Of a stretch of 64,000 nucleotides of DNA, positions 10,211 through 19,125 are shown piece after piece. Origin of the DNA: CAZCDS01 sp964497585 (lineage in GTDB: Bacteria; Desulfobacterota; Desulfomonilia; Desulfomonilales; Desulfomonilaceae); contig CAZCDS010000008.1 in assembly GCA_964497585.1 (NCBI GenBank), positions 83,359 through 147,358 of the forward strand, in the 5' to 3' direction. A program made the position numbers and the translations under genes. The number at the start of each line of letters is the position of its first letter. Within the stretch, counting starts at the first letter, position 1. Under the pieces are notes generated by a model that worked only from the letters and a program-made list of their open reading frames with translations, did not search any database and was not told where the DNA came from.

Positions 10211-10238
10211 ATATTAACATTAGGGATGAGTTTGTCAA
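10211..10238 (-). promoter_or_regulatory. Candidate sigma-70-type promoter for the RACo-like gene
   Basis: Reading the minus strand, TTGACA (10238-10233) is followed after 16 bp by TAATAT (10216-10211), with a TATACT alternative at 19 bp. The predicted transcript starts near 10204, giving a leader of about 65 nt to the TTG start at 10140. Confidence 0.55.
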
Positions 10239-10319
10239 AATCGTCCGTCAAACATTTGGACGCCACGTGTGAACTTCACGGAGGCATGAGGAGGACCATC
10301 GACCCGTGGGCGGTAGGCA

Positions 10320-10961
10320 ATGAGTTTTGATGTTTGCGAAATATTCCACAGCATCCAGGGAGAATCGTCCTATGTGGGCCTGCCTTGCGCCTTTGTCCGG
10401 CTGGCCGGCTGTAACCTCCGGTGCCGATACTGTGACACCCCCTACGCGCTCGACCCGGGCACGGAGATGTCTCTGGACGAGATAGTCGAAGAGACGCTCT
10501 CATATGGAACGGAAATCGTGGAGATTACCGGCGGCGAGCCATTGATTCAGGAGTCAACTCCCGACTTGGCCGAGGCTTTCCTCAAGCGTGGCCGGCGCGT
10601 GCTCGTGGAGACCAACGGTTCACTGGATATCTCTATGCTTCACAAGGACGTCATAAAAATAATGGACATAAAATGCCCGTCGAGCGGCGAGAACCATCAA
10701 ACACTCTGGGAAAATGCGTGGAAACTCTCCCGGCGCGATGAAGTGAAATTCGTTGTAGCAGACCGCCACGACTACGAGTGGGCCAGGGGCATCATCAGGG
10801 ACCGATTCGGAATAAACAAGGTGAGAATCCTTCTGTCAACGGTTTTCGGAGAACTTCCCCCACGCCATCTCGTCCAGTGGATGCTCGAAGACAAGCTGAT
10901 CGCCAGGTTCCAACTCCAGATCCACAAAGTCATTTGGCCCCACCGTTCCCGGGGGGTCTAA
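10320..10961 (+). CDS. queE: 7-carboxy-7-deazaguanine synthase (radical SAM)
   Basis: Protein of 213 residues that converts 6-carboxy-tetrahydropterin to 7-carboxy-7-deazaguanine, the ring-contraction step of queuosine/preQ0 synthesis. The radical-SAM cluster motif is CNLRCRYCDT near residue 31, giving the CxxxCxxC ligands of the [4Fe-4S] cluster. FHSIQGESSYVG at the N-terminus and EITGGEP are typical of QueE. The length is typical. queC follows 23 nt downstream on the same strand, so the two are likely one transcript. The start is the ATG at 10320, though the ribosome site is weak. queD and queF are not in the window. Confidence 0.95.
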   Translation: MSFDVCEIFHSIQGESSYVGLPCAFVRLAGCNLRCRYCDTPYALDPGTEMSLDEIVEETLSYGTEIVEITGGEPLIQESTPDLAEAFLKRGRRVLVETNGSLDISMLHKDVIKIMDIKCPSSGENHQTLWENAWKLSRRDEVKFVVADRHDYEWARGIIRDRFGINKVRILLSTVFGELPPRHLVQWMLEDKLIARFQLQIHKVIWPHRSRGV

Positions 10962-10984
10962 CCCCATCAAAAGAGGAAATCCCG

Positions 10985-11668
10985 ATGGCTCCCAGAGCCG
11001 TTGTGCTGCTGAGCGGAGGACTCGACTCCACCACGACGCTGGCGGTGGCGGTATCGGAAGGATATGAAGCGTACGCAATCACCTTCGATTACGGACAGCG
11101 ACACGGCATCGAATTGGAGGCGGCCCACCGTGCGGCAACGAGTCTCGGCGCGAGAAAACATCTGATCGTTTCCGTGGATCTGGGTGTCATCGGAGCGTCA
11201 GCGCTCACCGCGGACCTGCACGTTCCCAAGGCTCGGTCCCTTGACGAGATCGCGGAGGGGATACCGGTGACGTACGTCCCCGCAAGGAACACGGTCTTCC
11301 TGTCGCTCGCCCTGGCATGGGCCGAGGCCGTTTCTGCGGCCGACATTTTCATCGGGATCAATGCACTCGACTACTCGGGCTACCCTGACTGCCGCCCCGA
11401 ATTCATCCGGGCATTCGAAGAGACGGCCAACCTCGGCACCAAAGCGGGAGTGCAGGGCCGGAGATTTCGAATCCATGCGCCGCTGATCTCGATGACAAAG
11501 GGTGAGATAGTCCGACGGGGCCTGGAACTCGGTGTGGACTATTCCATTACCCACAGTTGTTATGACCCGTTGCCTGACGGAAAGCCCTGCGGGTCGTGCG
11601 ACTCGTGTCTGCTCAGGCGCAAGGGCTTTGAAGAAGCAGGAGTCGCGGATCCCCTTACTTCGAAGTGA
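10985..11668 (+). CDS. queC: 7-cyano-7-deazaguanine (preQ0) synthase
   Basis: Protein of 227 residues that uses ATP and ammonia to turn 7-carboxy-7-deazaguanine, the QueE product, into preQ0. The PP-loop ATP-binding motif VVLLSGGLDSTTTL is at residues 5-18. The C-terminal zinc-binding cysteines are in CYDPLPDGKPCGSCDSC, all four present. The start is the ATG at 10985 with AAGAGGAAA upstream; a longer frame opening at 10778 runs through queE and is rejected. The pair queE-queC forms a minimal operon for the middle steps of queuosine-precursor synthesis. Confidence 0.96.
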   Translation: MAPRAVVLLSGGLDSTTTLAVAVSEGYEAYAITFDYGQRHGIELEAAHRAATSLGARKHLIVSVDLGVIGASALTADLHVPKARSLDEIAEGIPVTYVPARNTVFLSLALAWAEAVSAADIFIGINALDYSGYPDCRPEFIRAFEETANLGTKAGVQGRRFRIHAPLISMTKGEIVRRGLELGVDYSITHSCYDPLPDGKPCGSCDSCLLRRKGFEEAGVADPLTSK

Positions 11669-11843
11669 AGACCTTCCTCCAATCCGCCTGCACTTCGCCC
11701 TACTACCCCTCGAATCCCTTTTGTTCTGTCAAGGCGTGCCTGACACCACTGCGCTGGGCGCGGCTCTGCCGCTTGCCCCCGGCAGTGCGAGTCCCTCTCG
11801 ATTGGTAAAGATGCGCACGGAGCGCTTGATGTGCGTTAAGTGG

Positions 11844-12943
11844 TTAGAAGGTCAGTATACCTTTGATTCCGATGTTCAACGAATATTCGCTCAGACCTGA
11901 TTCTCGACTACTTCCGGAAGCGCCGTAAAAGTCCGGTGGAAAGATAAAGACTGGTACGCCTAAGGGTGTAAACCTCCCTCCGCTGCTCTTCCCTGCCAGG
12001 TCCACGTTACCTCCCCCCGGGATGCTCATCCACGTCCCCTGCACCCAGCACGTGAGCCCGAAGGCACCGGACAGATCGAAGTCATATTCGAAGCTACCGT
12101 CAAGATAGAGCCCTGCATTCGCGAAGGTGTAGCGGGCCTCCTCAGAAATGCCAAATCGTCTTAAACGCCACAAATTGCGGGAGGCATTATACAGTCCGCC
12201 GTCATTCAGCCGTATTGGCGCGGTGACTGTTGCCCCTACCAGACCGATTCTGAATGTGCTCTGATAGGCCCCCCCATTCAATGTGATACCCACGTAGGGA
12301 ACAGTGAGATTGACCTGGAGGTCTCCCCCAAGGTCAACCGAGTTATCATAGCCCAGAGCGAAACACCCGGAGCGAGGAGACGTCTAGCTGGGTGGCTGTA
12401 ACTTGCCCCGCCGCTTATTCGGAGGGTTGTCCGCTCGAACTTCACTCCCCCGATAAACTCCATATCATAGGACCTTCTGAAGGCTCCCCCCAGGTCGATT
12501 TGCCACCACTGGAGGCCCGTCCCGTCCCAGCTGTGCGACATCTCCGTGAGCGAACCAATGCCGGGTCCCACAGCGCTTTCCATTCCCGCGGTCGTGGGTA
12601 CGCTTGCCGCGATGCTCGCGAAGAACCGAGCGCGTCGGCCGTTGCTCACCTGGAATCCGATTTCTCCAACCGCGAGATGGCCTTCCGTCAGCTTTAGCTC
12701 GAGCGGAAAGACATCGAGCAGCGAGCCCCAATTCGGCAGGATAGTGAAAGGGCTGAGAAGCTGTTCCGGAGGGATGCCGAAATTGAGGTTGAGTCCCAGG
12801 TTCTTGTAGTAGATCTTCGACAGGGGCTGAACTTGGAGCCCGTCGAGACCGAGGCTCGATGATAGGCCCTGGGCCCAAAGCTGTCCATGAACTGCACCAA
12901 GCACCAGAACAGCCAAGACAACCACGTGTCTGCGCACTTCCAT
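11844..12943 (-). pseudogene. Exported beta-rich protein, broken by a frameshift
   Basis: The gene begins at the ATG at 12943 with a signal peptide (VVVLAVLVLGAVHGQLWA). It runs in one frame to a stop at 12278, and continues in another frame from about 12365 down to a stop at 11844. The second frame is coding well upstream of its first ATG: it reads CFALGYDNSVDLGGDLQVNL and then VPYVGITLNGG. The two parts therefore belong to one protein of about 365 residues, with a single-base shift near 12355-12370. Alternating polar/hydrophobic stretches rich in Gly, Thr and aromatic residues suggest an outer-membrane beta-barrel or similar. I do not recognise a family. The break is either a real mutation or a sequencing error. 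Confidence 0.65.
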
Positions 12944-13279
12944 ACCCCGCTACCTCGCCTCAGGGAGGCGCACTCCATTCGCCTCCGCACGGCACGGGCC
13001 CGTGGGATGACAAGACTATATAGACATACTAAGAGATTCAGAGTGATGTTGCCAATACCGGGGCGGAATGTCAAGGCACTTCGTACGGAGTCCACCGCTC
13101 CCGGCCATTATCGGCCCCATCAAAATCCACGTGAGCGCGGGAGCGTCCTGCCTGCTGCGTCATCCCCGGAACTGCGGACCTCACACGTTTCCTCAGGTAG
13201 AGGAGTTGACCGGTGAGGGCCTTTTTTGCCGAAAGTCCCTCCCCAGTGAAGTGTTACAGCTCGGTTCTCTCTGTCGGCA
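12944..13279. other. Intergenic region, no gene seen
   Basis: Between the broken beta-rich gene and the stop of the acyl-CoA synthetase gene. It should hold the promoter of the former. No clear promoter, terminator or repeat was recognised. Confidence 0.4.
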
Positions 13280-15022
13280 TCACGCCTTGTTTTTCTCGAG
13301 TTCTTCGTCCTTGAGCACCCGTCTCAATACCTTGCCCACAACCGATGTGGGGAGTGACTCCCTGAACTCGATGGAACGAGGACGTTTGTACCCGGCCATG
13401 TTCTCCTTGCAGAACTGGAGTATCTCCTCTTCAGTTGCCTGTTCGCCGGGTTTGAGCTGGACGTAGGCCTTGACGTACTCGCCGGTCTTCGGGTCGGGCA
13501 GTCCGACCACGGCCGCGAGCGCAATCTTCGGGTTCTTGAAGAGAATCTCTTCCACGTCTCTTGGGTAGACGTTGAAGCCACTGACGATAATAAGGTCCTT
13601 TTTGCGGTCGGTGATGATAAGGTATCCTTCCTCGTCGAAATGGCCGATGTCGCCACTGAGAAAATAACGTCGTCCCTCGATCTCGCGAAATACCGCATCC
13701 GTTTCTTCGGGCCTATTCCAATAGCCTTTCATGATCTGGGGGCCACTGAGGGCAATCTCGCCGTCCTCACCCTGGGGTAGCTCTTTCAGGCCCGTTTCGA
13801 GATCCACGATTTTCACGTCAGTGCCCGAGACGGGAAAACCCACGGTCCCGAACTTGCGTTTTTCAGGGGTCGTCGGATTGGTGGTCACAATGGGCGAGGT
13901 TTCGCTCAAGCCGTACCCTTCGAAAATTATGGCTCCGGTCTTCTCTTCGAACTGTTTGGCCACCTCGACCGGCATGGGAGCCCCACCAGACGCGCAGGCC
14001 ACGATCGAAGAGAGGTCGAATCGATCGATAAGCGGATGGTTGGTGAAGGCTACATAAATCGTCGGAACCGCGGGAACGACGGTCGGCCGGTACTTTTGAA
14101 CGGCTTTCAGCACCTCGGTGAACGGAGGGTTACCGGCTCTTGGGTCGGGGATGCAGATCAGCCGGCTCCCACTTGCAGCCGCGGAAACCATGCAAACGGT
14201 CATGCCGAAGCTGTGATACCAGGGGAGTACCCCAAGGAAGCAGTGGAATCCGCCACGCCTCATTTTTTCCAGCGGTCCGCCCGTTTCGTGGGGGACTCTC
14301 CCCCACTCGTCGAGCATCATGACGTTGGAAACGATATTGGCATGGGTCAACGCTGCCCCTTTGGGCACTCCTGTCGTCCCGCCCGTGTAGATAATCAGGG
14401 CGATGTCTTCAAGGGGGTTGATCTCCACCGGAGGAGGGTCTGGCTTCGCGTTGGCAACCGCGTCATCGAAGAAGACGTGACCCGGCTCGTACGTTCCCGC
14501 CTTGGGAATTTTGCCGAGAAGTCCCCCGAGAAACGCTTTCAGAGGAGGCAGATAGGATTTGACCCCGCAGATAACGACGGTCTCCACATCGGTCCCTTCA
14601 ATGGCCTTGACCGCCGTCGGATAGAACTGCGGGTGATCCATGCAGAACACGGCCCTGACGCCGGCGTCCTTGAGTTGGAAATTCAGCTCGGTCGCGGTGT
14701 ACAGGGGATTGCAGGTCACAGCGACCGCGCCGGCCTTGAGTATTCCGAAGTAGGTGGGAGGGTAGTGCGGAAGGTTCGGGAGAAAGATGCCAACCCGATC
14801 CCCTTTCTTAATACCGCGGGAAGCCAGGAAATTCGCGATCCTGTCCGCAGTTTCCTTGACCTGCGCGAAGGTCCTGGTCGCATCGTTGAAGATCGTGAAG
14901 ACCTGGTTCGGATAATCCCGCGCGGAATCGTCAATCGCGGAAAAGACCGGGCGCTCGTACCCGGAAATCTCGTGAGGAACTCCTTCAGGCCATTTTGGGC
15001 CGTACCACGGTTTTGACTCCAT
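13280..15022 (-). CDS. fadD: Long-chain acyl-CoA synthetase (AMP-forming)
   Basis: Protein of 580 residues that activates fatty acids to acyl-CoA with ATP, via an acyl-adenylate. ANL-superfamily motifs are present in order: IIYTGGTTGVPKGAALTH (P-loop), FEGYGLSETSP, the YFLSGDIGHFDEEGYL region with the adenosine-binding Asp, and the hinge DRKKDLIIVSGFNVYPRDVE. The catalytic Lys is near the C-terminus in VVGKVLRR. The length and the linker motif fit FadD-type enzymes rather than short-chain acetyl-CoA synthetases. GGAGGTGG lies just before the ATG at 15022. It is a stand-alone gene; in an anaerobe it could serve fatty-acid oxidation or lipid recycling. Confidence 0.93.
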   Translation of the reverse strand: MESKPWYGPKWPEGVPHEISGYERPVFSAIDDSARDYPNQVFTIFNDATRTFAQVKETADRIANFLASRGIKKGDRVGIFLPNLPHYPPTYFGILKAGAVAVTCNPLYTATELNFQLKDAGVRAVFCMDHPQFYPTAVKAIEGTDVETVVICGVKSYLPPLKAFLGGLLGKIPKAGTYEPGHVFFDDAVANAKPDPPPVEINPLEDIALIIYTGGTTGVPKGAALTHANIVSNVMMLDEWGRVPHETGGPLEKMRRGGFHCFLGVLPWYHSFGMTVCMVSAAASGSRLICIPDPRAGNPPFTEVLKAVQKYRPTVVPAVPTIYVAFTNHPLIDRFDLSSIVACASGGAPMPVEVAKQFEEKTGAIIFEGYGLSETSPIVTTNPTTPEKRKFGTVGFPVSGTDVKIVDLETGLKELPQGEDGEIALSGPQIMKGYWNRPEETDAVFREIEGRRYFLSGDIGHFDEEGYLIITDRKKDLIIVSGFNVYPRDVEEILFKNPKIALAAVVGLPDPKTGEYVKAYVQLKPGEQATEEEILQFCKENMAGYKRPRSIEFRESLPTSVVGKVLRRVLKDEELEKNKA

Positions 15023-15265
15023 CTTGCCACCTCCGGGAATCTCAGTCCATTAGATGCGAGGAAATGCCGAACATTATGCCGTAATTCTCAGACCTTAGCA
15101 ATACTTGAAAAAGTGTCAGACCCTGTGCCTTTGCGGAACGATTAACTCGCTAACATCATTTGGTTATCAGTGCTAAAGGTGGGAGACGAATGACTGAGGC
15201 CGTGCCGCAATTTCCTTGAGTTCAGGCGTCATCGCGAAGATAATGCCTATTTGAGGCTCGCCGAC

Positions 15266-16600
15266 ATGACCCTGACGTCCCACAGACAGGCCGGAATCCA
15301 CGAGCGTCCAGCAGAATTGCTCCAAGAACTTATCCGGTTTGACACGACCAATCCGCCGGGCAACGAGGTGGAATGCATCAAATATGTCGACGCACTCCTC
15401 ATTGGGGCTGGAATCGAAACCAACCTGATTTTCAAGGACCCGAACCGGCCAAACGTAGTCGCACGGCTCAAGGGGGAAGGCGCGGCATCTCCCCTTCTGC
15501 TCTACGGACACGTTGATGTCGTCACCACCGCGGGCCAGCAGTGGACTCATCCGCCTTTCGAGGGCCGGATAGTCGACGGATTCGTCTGGGGTCGCGGAGC
15601 GCTCGATATGAAGGGGGGATTGGCCATGATGCTGGCCGCCATCCTCCGTGCCAAGGCTGAAGGGTTCCGGCCTGCCGGGGACATCATCCTGGCTGTACTC
15701 AGCGACGAAGAGACCGGTGGAGACTTTGGCGCCAGATACCTTGTGGAAAACCATGCGCATCTTTTCACGGGAACGCGATACGCCATTGGGGAGTTTGGCG
15801 GCTTTTCCATGCCGATAGCAGAGGAGATTTTCTACCCCATTCAGATCGGGGAAAAGCAGATTTGCTGGATGAAGGCCACATTGAGAGGGCCCGCGGGACA
15901 CGGCTCCCACCCTATCCGAGGAGGGGCCATGGCCAAGCTGGGACGATTACTAGTACAGCTTAACGAACTCCGACTCCCCGTTCGCATCACGCCTGTGCCG
16001 CGCCTGATGATCGAAGCCATGGCCTCGGTTCTCCCGTTTCCCCAGGGGCTTATTCTTCGACGCGTGCTCAATCCGCGGCTCACCGACCGGCTGCTGAATC
16101 GGCTCGGCCATGGGGGACAGTTTTTCGAGCCGATGCTCAGAAATACCGTCAATGCCACTGTGGTACGTGGAGGCGAGAAGATCAACGTGATCCCAAGCGA
16201 GGTGACCCTTGAACTTGATGGGCGCCTCGTTCCCGGCTGCGTTCCCGAGGATTTGATCGCTGAGCTGAAACCGATCCTGGGTGACGACACGGAAATCGAA
16301 GTGCTCAGATACGAGCCCGGCCCCGGAGAACCCGACATGGGACTGTTCGATAGGCTGGCCGATACGATACGGGCCGCGGAACCCGAAGCGAGACCGTTGC
16401 CCTTCATGTTGACCGGATGCACCGACGCGCGCTTCTTTTACCGCTTGGGCATTCAAACCTATGGATTCATGCCGATGAAATTGCCTGAAGACTTCCCGTT
16501 CACCCGCGCAATTCATGCAGCAGACGAGCGGATTCCGGTAGACTCGGTTATCTTCGGGTCCAACCTGATGTTCAATTTGCTCCAGTCCTACAAGGGTTGA
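15266..16600 (+). CDS. M20-family metallopeptidase/deacylase (ArgE/DapE-like)
   Basis: Protein of about 444 residues with the di-zinc M20 pattern. The first metal ligand is in LLYGHVDVV followed by WGRGALDMKGG, the catalytic Glu pair is in LSDEETGGDFG, and a lid/dimerisation domain follows with RGPAGHGSHP. A C-terminal motif GCTDARFF replaces the usual G-tD-xr. Family members remove acyl or amino-acid groups from amino acids and small peptides (succinyl-diaminopimelate, acetylornithine, carnosine). The neighbours do not point to a substrate, so the exact activity is open. I prefer the ATG at 15266 (GAGG 10 nt upstream) over the TTG at 15251. Confidence 0.9.
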   Translation: MTLTSHRQAGIHERPAELLQELIRFDTTNPPGNEVECIKYVDALLIGAGIETNLIFKDPNRPNVVARLKGEGAASPLLLYGHVDVVTTAGQQWTHPPFEGRIVDGFVWGRGALDMKGGLAMMLAAILRAKAEGFRPAGDIILAVLSDEETGGDFGARYLVENHAHLFTGTRYAIGEFGGFSMPIAEEIFYPIQIGEKQICWMKATLRGPAGHGSHPIRGGAMAKLGRLLVQLNELRLPVRITPVPRLMIEAMASVLPFPQGLILRRVLNPRLTDRLLNRLGHGGQFFEPMLRNTVNATVVRGGEKINVIPSEVTLELDGRLVPGCVPEDLIAELKPILGDDTEIEVLRYEPGPGEPDMGLFDRLADTIRAAEPEARPLPFMLTGCTDARFFYRLGIQTYGFMPMKLPEDFPFTRAIHAADERIPVDSVIFGSNLMFNLLQSYKG

Positions 16601-17082
16601 CGATCCGGTGGGATTGATCCACGGCAATCAGGAGGGCGACCGCGAATCGTCGAAGAAGTCGATAGCAATCGCTCCTTGCGCAACGCAGGAATCCATCCCC
16701 CGTCAGCCGTAGAGGCACGGTTTTTAAAGGGCTAACAATTCCGCGGGATTTGTGGTATACTCCTCCGTGAATATTCTACTACCAAATCATTTTCTGGGGG
16801 GACGGTGCGGAGCTCGAGCAAACCACCACGACTGATGACATTCATTGAGACCTGCTGGAAGGGCCGCCCAAACGAGCACTAAGAGATGCACTCTTGGACG
16901 AAATCTGGGGAAAGCGGGGGAACATGCGCGCGAAACGCGCGAACGAAATCAGGTGGTCTAATCCAATCCGATGATTCAGAGACCCTGTAAGCGGTATCGT
17001 CACCTTCGGACAGAAAGGGGAGGGCTTCCACAGTGAGGTTCACCAATCGTCGACGCCTGATCATTGACGCGAGGTCAGACCG
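16601..17082. other. Intergenic region, possible weak promoter only
   Basis: About 480 bases with no convincing gene. An extended -10-like TGGTATACT lies at 16753-16761 on the plus strand, without a good -35. If it is used, the transcript would run about 315 nt before the small zinc-ribbon gene at 17083. Confidence 0.35.
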
Positions 17083-17286
17083 ATGGCTCTAGTCAACTGT
17101 TATGAGTGCCACAGAACTGTCTCCGACTTGGCCGAGGCATGTCCGAACTGTGGGGCACCCTACCGCAGGAAGAACAACCTGTTCGTCGGCCAACATTACG
17201 TCTACTTCTCTACCGGCAACAAGGTCTGCAAAATCGACAAAGACACTGGTAGAAAGAAGTGGGTCGTTCAGGTCGAAGCTGAGTAG
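17083..17286 (+). CDS. Small zinc-ribbon protein with PQQ-repeat-like tail (possible remnant)
   Basis: Only 67 residues. The N-terminus is a four-cysteine zinc ribbon (CYECHRTVSDLAEACPNCG). The rest (YVYFSTGNKVCKIDKDTGRK then KWVVQVE) reads like one blade repeat of a PQQ-type beta-propeller, VYxGTGxKVxAIDxxTGxxKW. A propeller needs six to eight such repeats, so this is probably the 5' remnant of a larger protein. GAGGTC sits upstream of the ATG. No further repeats were recognised in the 500 bases downstream. It may also be a genuine small protein. Confidence 0.5.
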   Translation: MALVNCYECHRTVSDLAEACPNCGAPYRRKNNLFVGQHYVYFSTGNKVCKIDKDTGRKKWVVQVEAE

Positions 17287-17793
17287 CCGCGGACACGTGC
17301 GTTCATCACGAGTAGGATCAGAAGCTCGGGTAATACGCTAGTTAGGCGTCAATTTAACGCGTGTCCAAAACAATGACCCATTGCCGAAGTGGGGAGGCTT
17401 CGATATGCTCATGTCCTGACGGTAGGCCGAAGCTCCGGGGTTCGTGCTCGCATTGCCACGGTGTCACCCAGGATTCAACGGTGGTCGTCGGCAGGGCCGT
17501 CATCCACTGGATTCAATGGAACCGCCGATGAGAATTTCGGACATTATTCCAGGCAAGTGCTCTATGCTCGTGTGAGATCGAATTGCGGTTGTGGGATTCG
17601 TCGATCATACCTTCGGTCATGTCTTCATCACAGAATAAATCAGAGAAGTCCGTATCGTAGCGTCTTGTCCCAGATCGATGGGGGACCTCGTCGAGGACGG
17701 TTCAGACAGTTGCCTTTGATCTCGGCCCGCTGTAAGATGGCCTCTGACTTCCGCGCTACGAGTAGACATATCATGGACAAAGGATCTGCGTAG
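17287..17793. other. Intergenic region, no gene seen
   Basis: About 500 bases between the zinc-ribbon fragment and the iron-sulfur protein gene. A plus-strand open frame at 17389-17793 has a random-looking composition and no ribosome site. I looked for continuation of the PQQ-like repeat and saw none. Confidence 0.4.
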
Positions 17794-18924
17794 GTGATTC
17801 CCAAAGATAATGAACAGGTTTACCGCGATCTCATTGAATGGCTGAAAAAGACCTGGTGGGATCTACCCGAGTCCGAAGAACTGATGCCCGTCATCAGGTC
17901 CAGGTGCACTCCCGACGAGGCACTGCTCCTGACCGGCCTGCCCTTTGCAAGCAAGAGCCTCGAAGAACTGGCCCATCTGAAGCAACTCCAGTCAGCGGAA
18001 CTGGAACGCCGGCTGGATCGACTCTGTCGCAAGGGGCTGGTCTTCCGCAGTCGGCGAGGAGCCTCAGTTCGCTACCGGCTCAATGACGCATACTTTTCAC
18101 TTCTTCGAGCTCCCTTTTGGGCCGGCCGACAGGACGACCCGGGATCGGAATTCGCATCCGCAATGAATCGGTATTTCCTGAACGGGTTAAACGACCAATA
18201 TGCGGACGTACCTGAGAAGGGGCTGCGCGCGCTTCCCATCAACAAGACCATCGAGGATCCCCGGCAGATTCTGCCTTATGAGGACGCGGCTAGGTTCCTG
18301 GCGGCTCAGGAGGATATCTGCGTTGCCACCTGCCCGTGCAGGCATCGGAAGAATCTCGATCCGGACTCACCCGACTGCAAGCACTCCACCGAGGTTTGTC
18401 TCCATTTCGGTAGCCTCGCCCGGTACATGGTCGACCACGGCATGGCGCGTGCCATCGACATGGAGGAGGCCCAAGAGATCCTGCATAAAAGTGCGGAAGA
18501 GGGTCTGGTTCACGGGATCTCTAACTGGGTCGAAGGCGTGGACAGTATCTGCAACTGTTGCCGCTGCTGCTGTGTCTTCTTCGAGTCCTATCATGTGCTC
18601 AAGCATTCCCGCAGTCTTGAGCCGTCCAACTTCATCGTCAGCGTCCACGAGGAAACGTGTATCGCGTGCGGATTGTGTACCCAGCGATGTCCCATGGATG
18701 CGCTCACCCTCGAGTCGAGCACCCGGTCAACGAACAAGAAGGGCAAGGTGGCCGTCCTGGACCCTGAATCCTGTATCGGCTGCGGAGTCTGTGCCTTCAA
18801 ATGCCCGTCCGAATCGCTTGCATTGGTCAGTCGAGGGAAGGCCGTCCATCCCCCCAAGAATCCGCGGGACTACACCAGACGTTACATGGCGTATCGAGAA
18901 GCCGCGAAGCGGGTTAGGCAATAG
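17794..18924 (+). CDS. Iron-sulfur protein: winged-helix-like N-terminus, Cys-rich middle, two [4Fe-4S] motifs
   Basis: Protein of 376 residues. Residues 40-110 look like a winged-helix domain (SLEELAHLKQLQSAELERRL, then LCRKGLVFRSRRGASVRYRL). The middle holds unusual cysteine groups: CVATCPCRH, CLHFG and CNCCRCCCVFF. The C-terminal third is a bacterial ferredoxin domain with two classic motifs, CIACGLCTQRCP and CIGCGVCAFKCP, each binding a [4Fe-4S] cluster. Similar proteins occur in anaerobic Desulfobacterota, but I know no assigned function; redox-dependent regulation or electron transfer are both possible. The start is a GTG at 17794 with AGGA about 10 nt upstream. It stands alone in the window. 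Confidence 0.82.
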   Translation: MIPKDNEQVYRDLIEWLKKTWWDLPESEELMPVIRSRCTPDEALLLTGLPFASKSLEELAHLKQLQSAELERRLDRLCRKGLVFRSRRGASVRYRLNDAYFSLLRAPFWAGRQDDPGSEFASAMNRYFLNGLNDQYADVPEKGLRALPINKTIEDPRQILPYEDAARFLAAQEDICVATCPCRHRKNLDPDSPDCKHSTEVCLHFGSLARYMVDHGMARAIDMEEAQEILHKSAEEGLVHGISNWVEGVDSICNCCRCCCVFFESYHVLKHSRSLEPSNFIVSVHEETCIACGLCTQRCPMDALTLESSTRSTNKKGKVAVLDPESCIGCGVCAFKCPSESLALVSRGKAVHPPKNPRDYTRRYMAYREAAKRVRQ

Positions 18925-19125
18925 TCCGGACGCCCCGGCAAAATTGCTAACTCTGTGCATCAGGCCCTCTGTTGCTCGCCGTCGCTTCGGCACCTCGCCA
19001 CATATGGCGGGTACCCTGAGTTCTGTCCGAAAATGGACGACATTCCGGCACACAAGTACCCACTTTCGCCGAACACCTGCACGTGAGGCAGCCCGGATCC
19101 GGCAAGAAACCGATACGATGCTCTG

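Noticed and set aside
10141..10266. Longer N-terminus for the RACo-like protein
   Set aside because: The extra 42 residues are not ferredoxin-like, a TTGACA/TAATAT promoter lies inside them, and GGAGGAG sits right before the TTG at 10140.
10778..10984. Extended start of queC inside queE
   Set aside because: The family sequence begins at the ATG at 10985, which has its own ribosome site; the extension is out-of-frame queE.
14036..15016. Plus-strand open frame of 326 codons inside the acyl-CoA synthetase gene
   Set aside because: Antisense to an intact enzyme gene; no recognisable domain.
17389..17793. Plus-strand open frame of 134 codons upstream of the iron-sulfur protein
   Set aside because: No ribosome site, random composition, no known motif.
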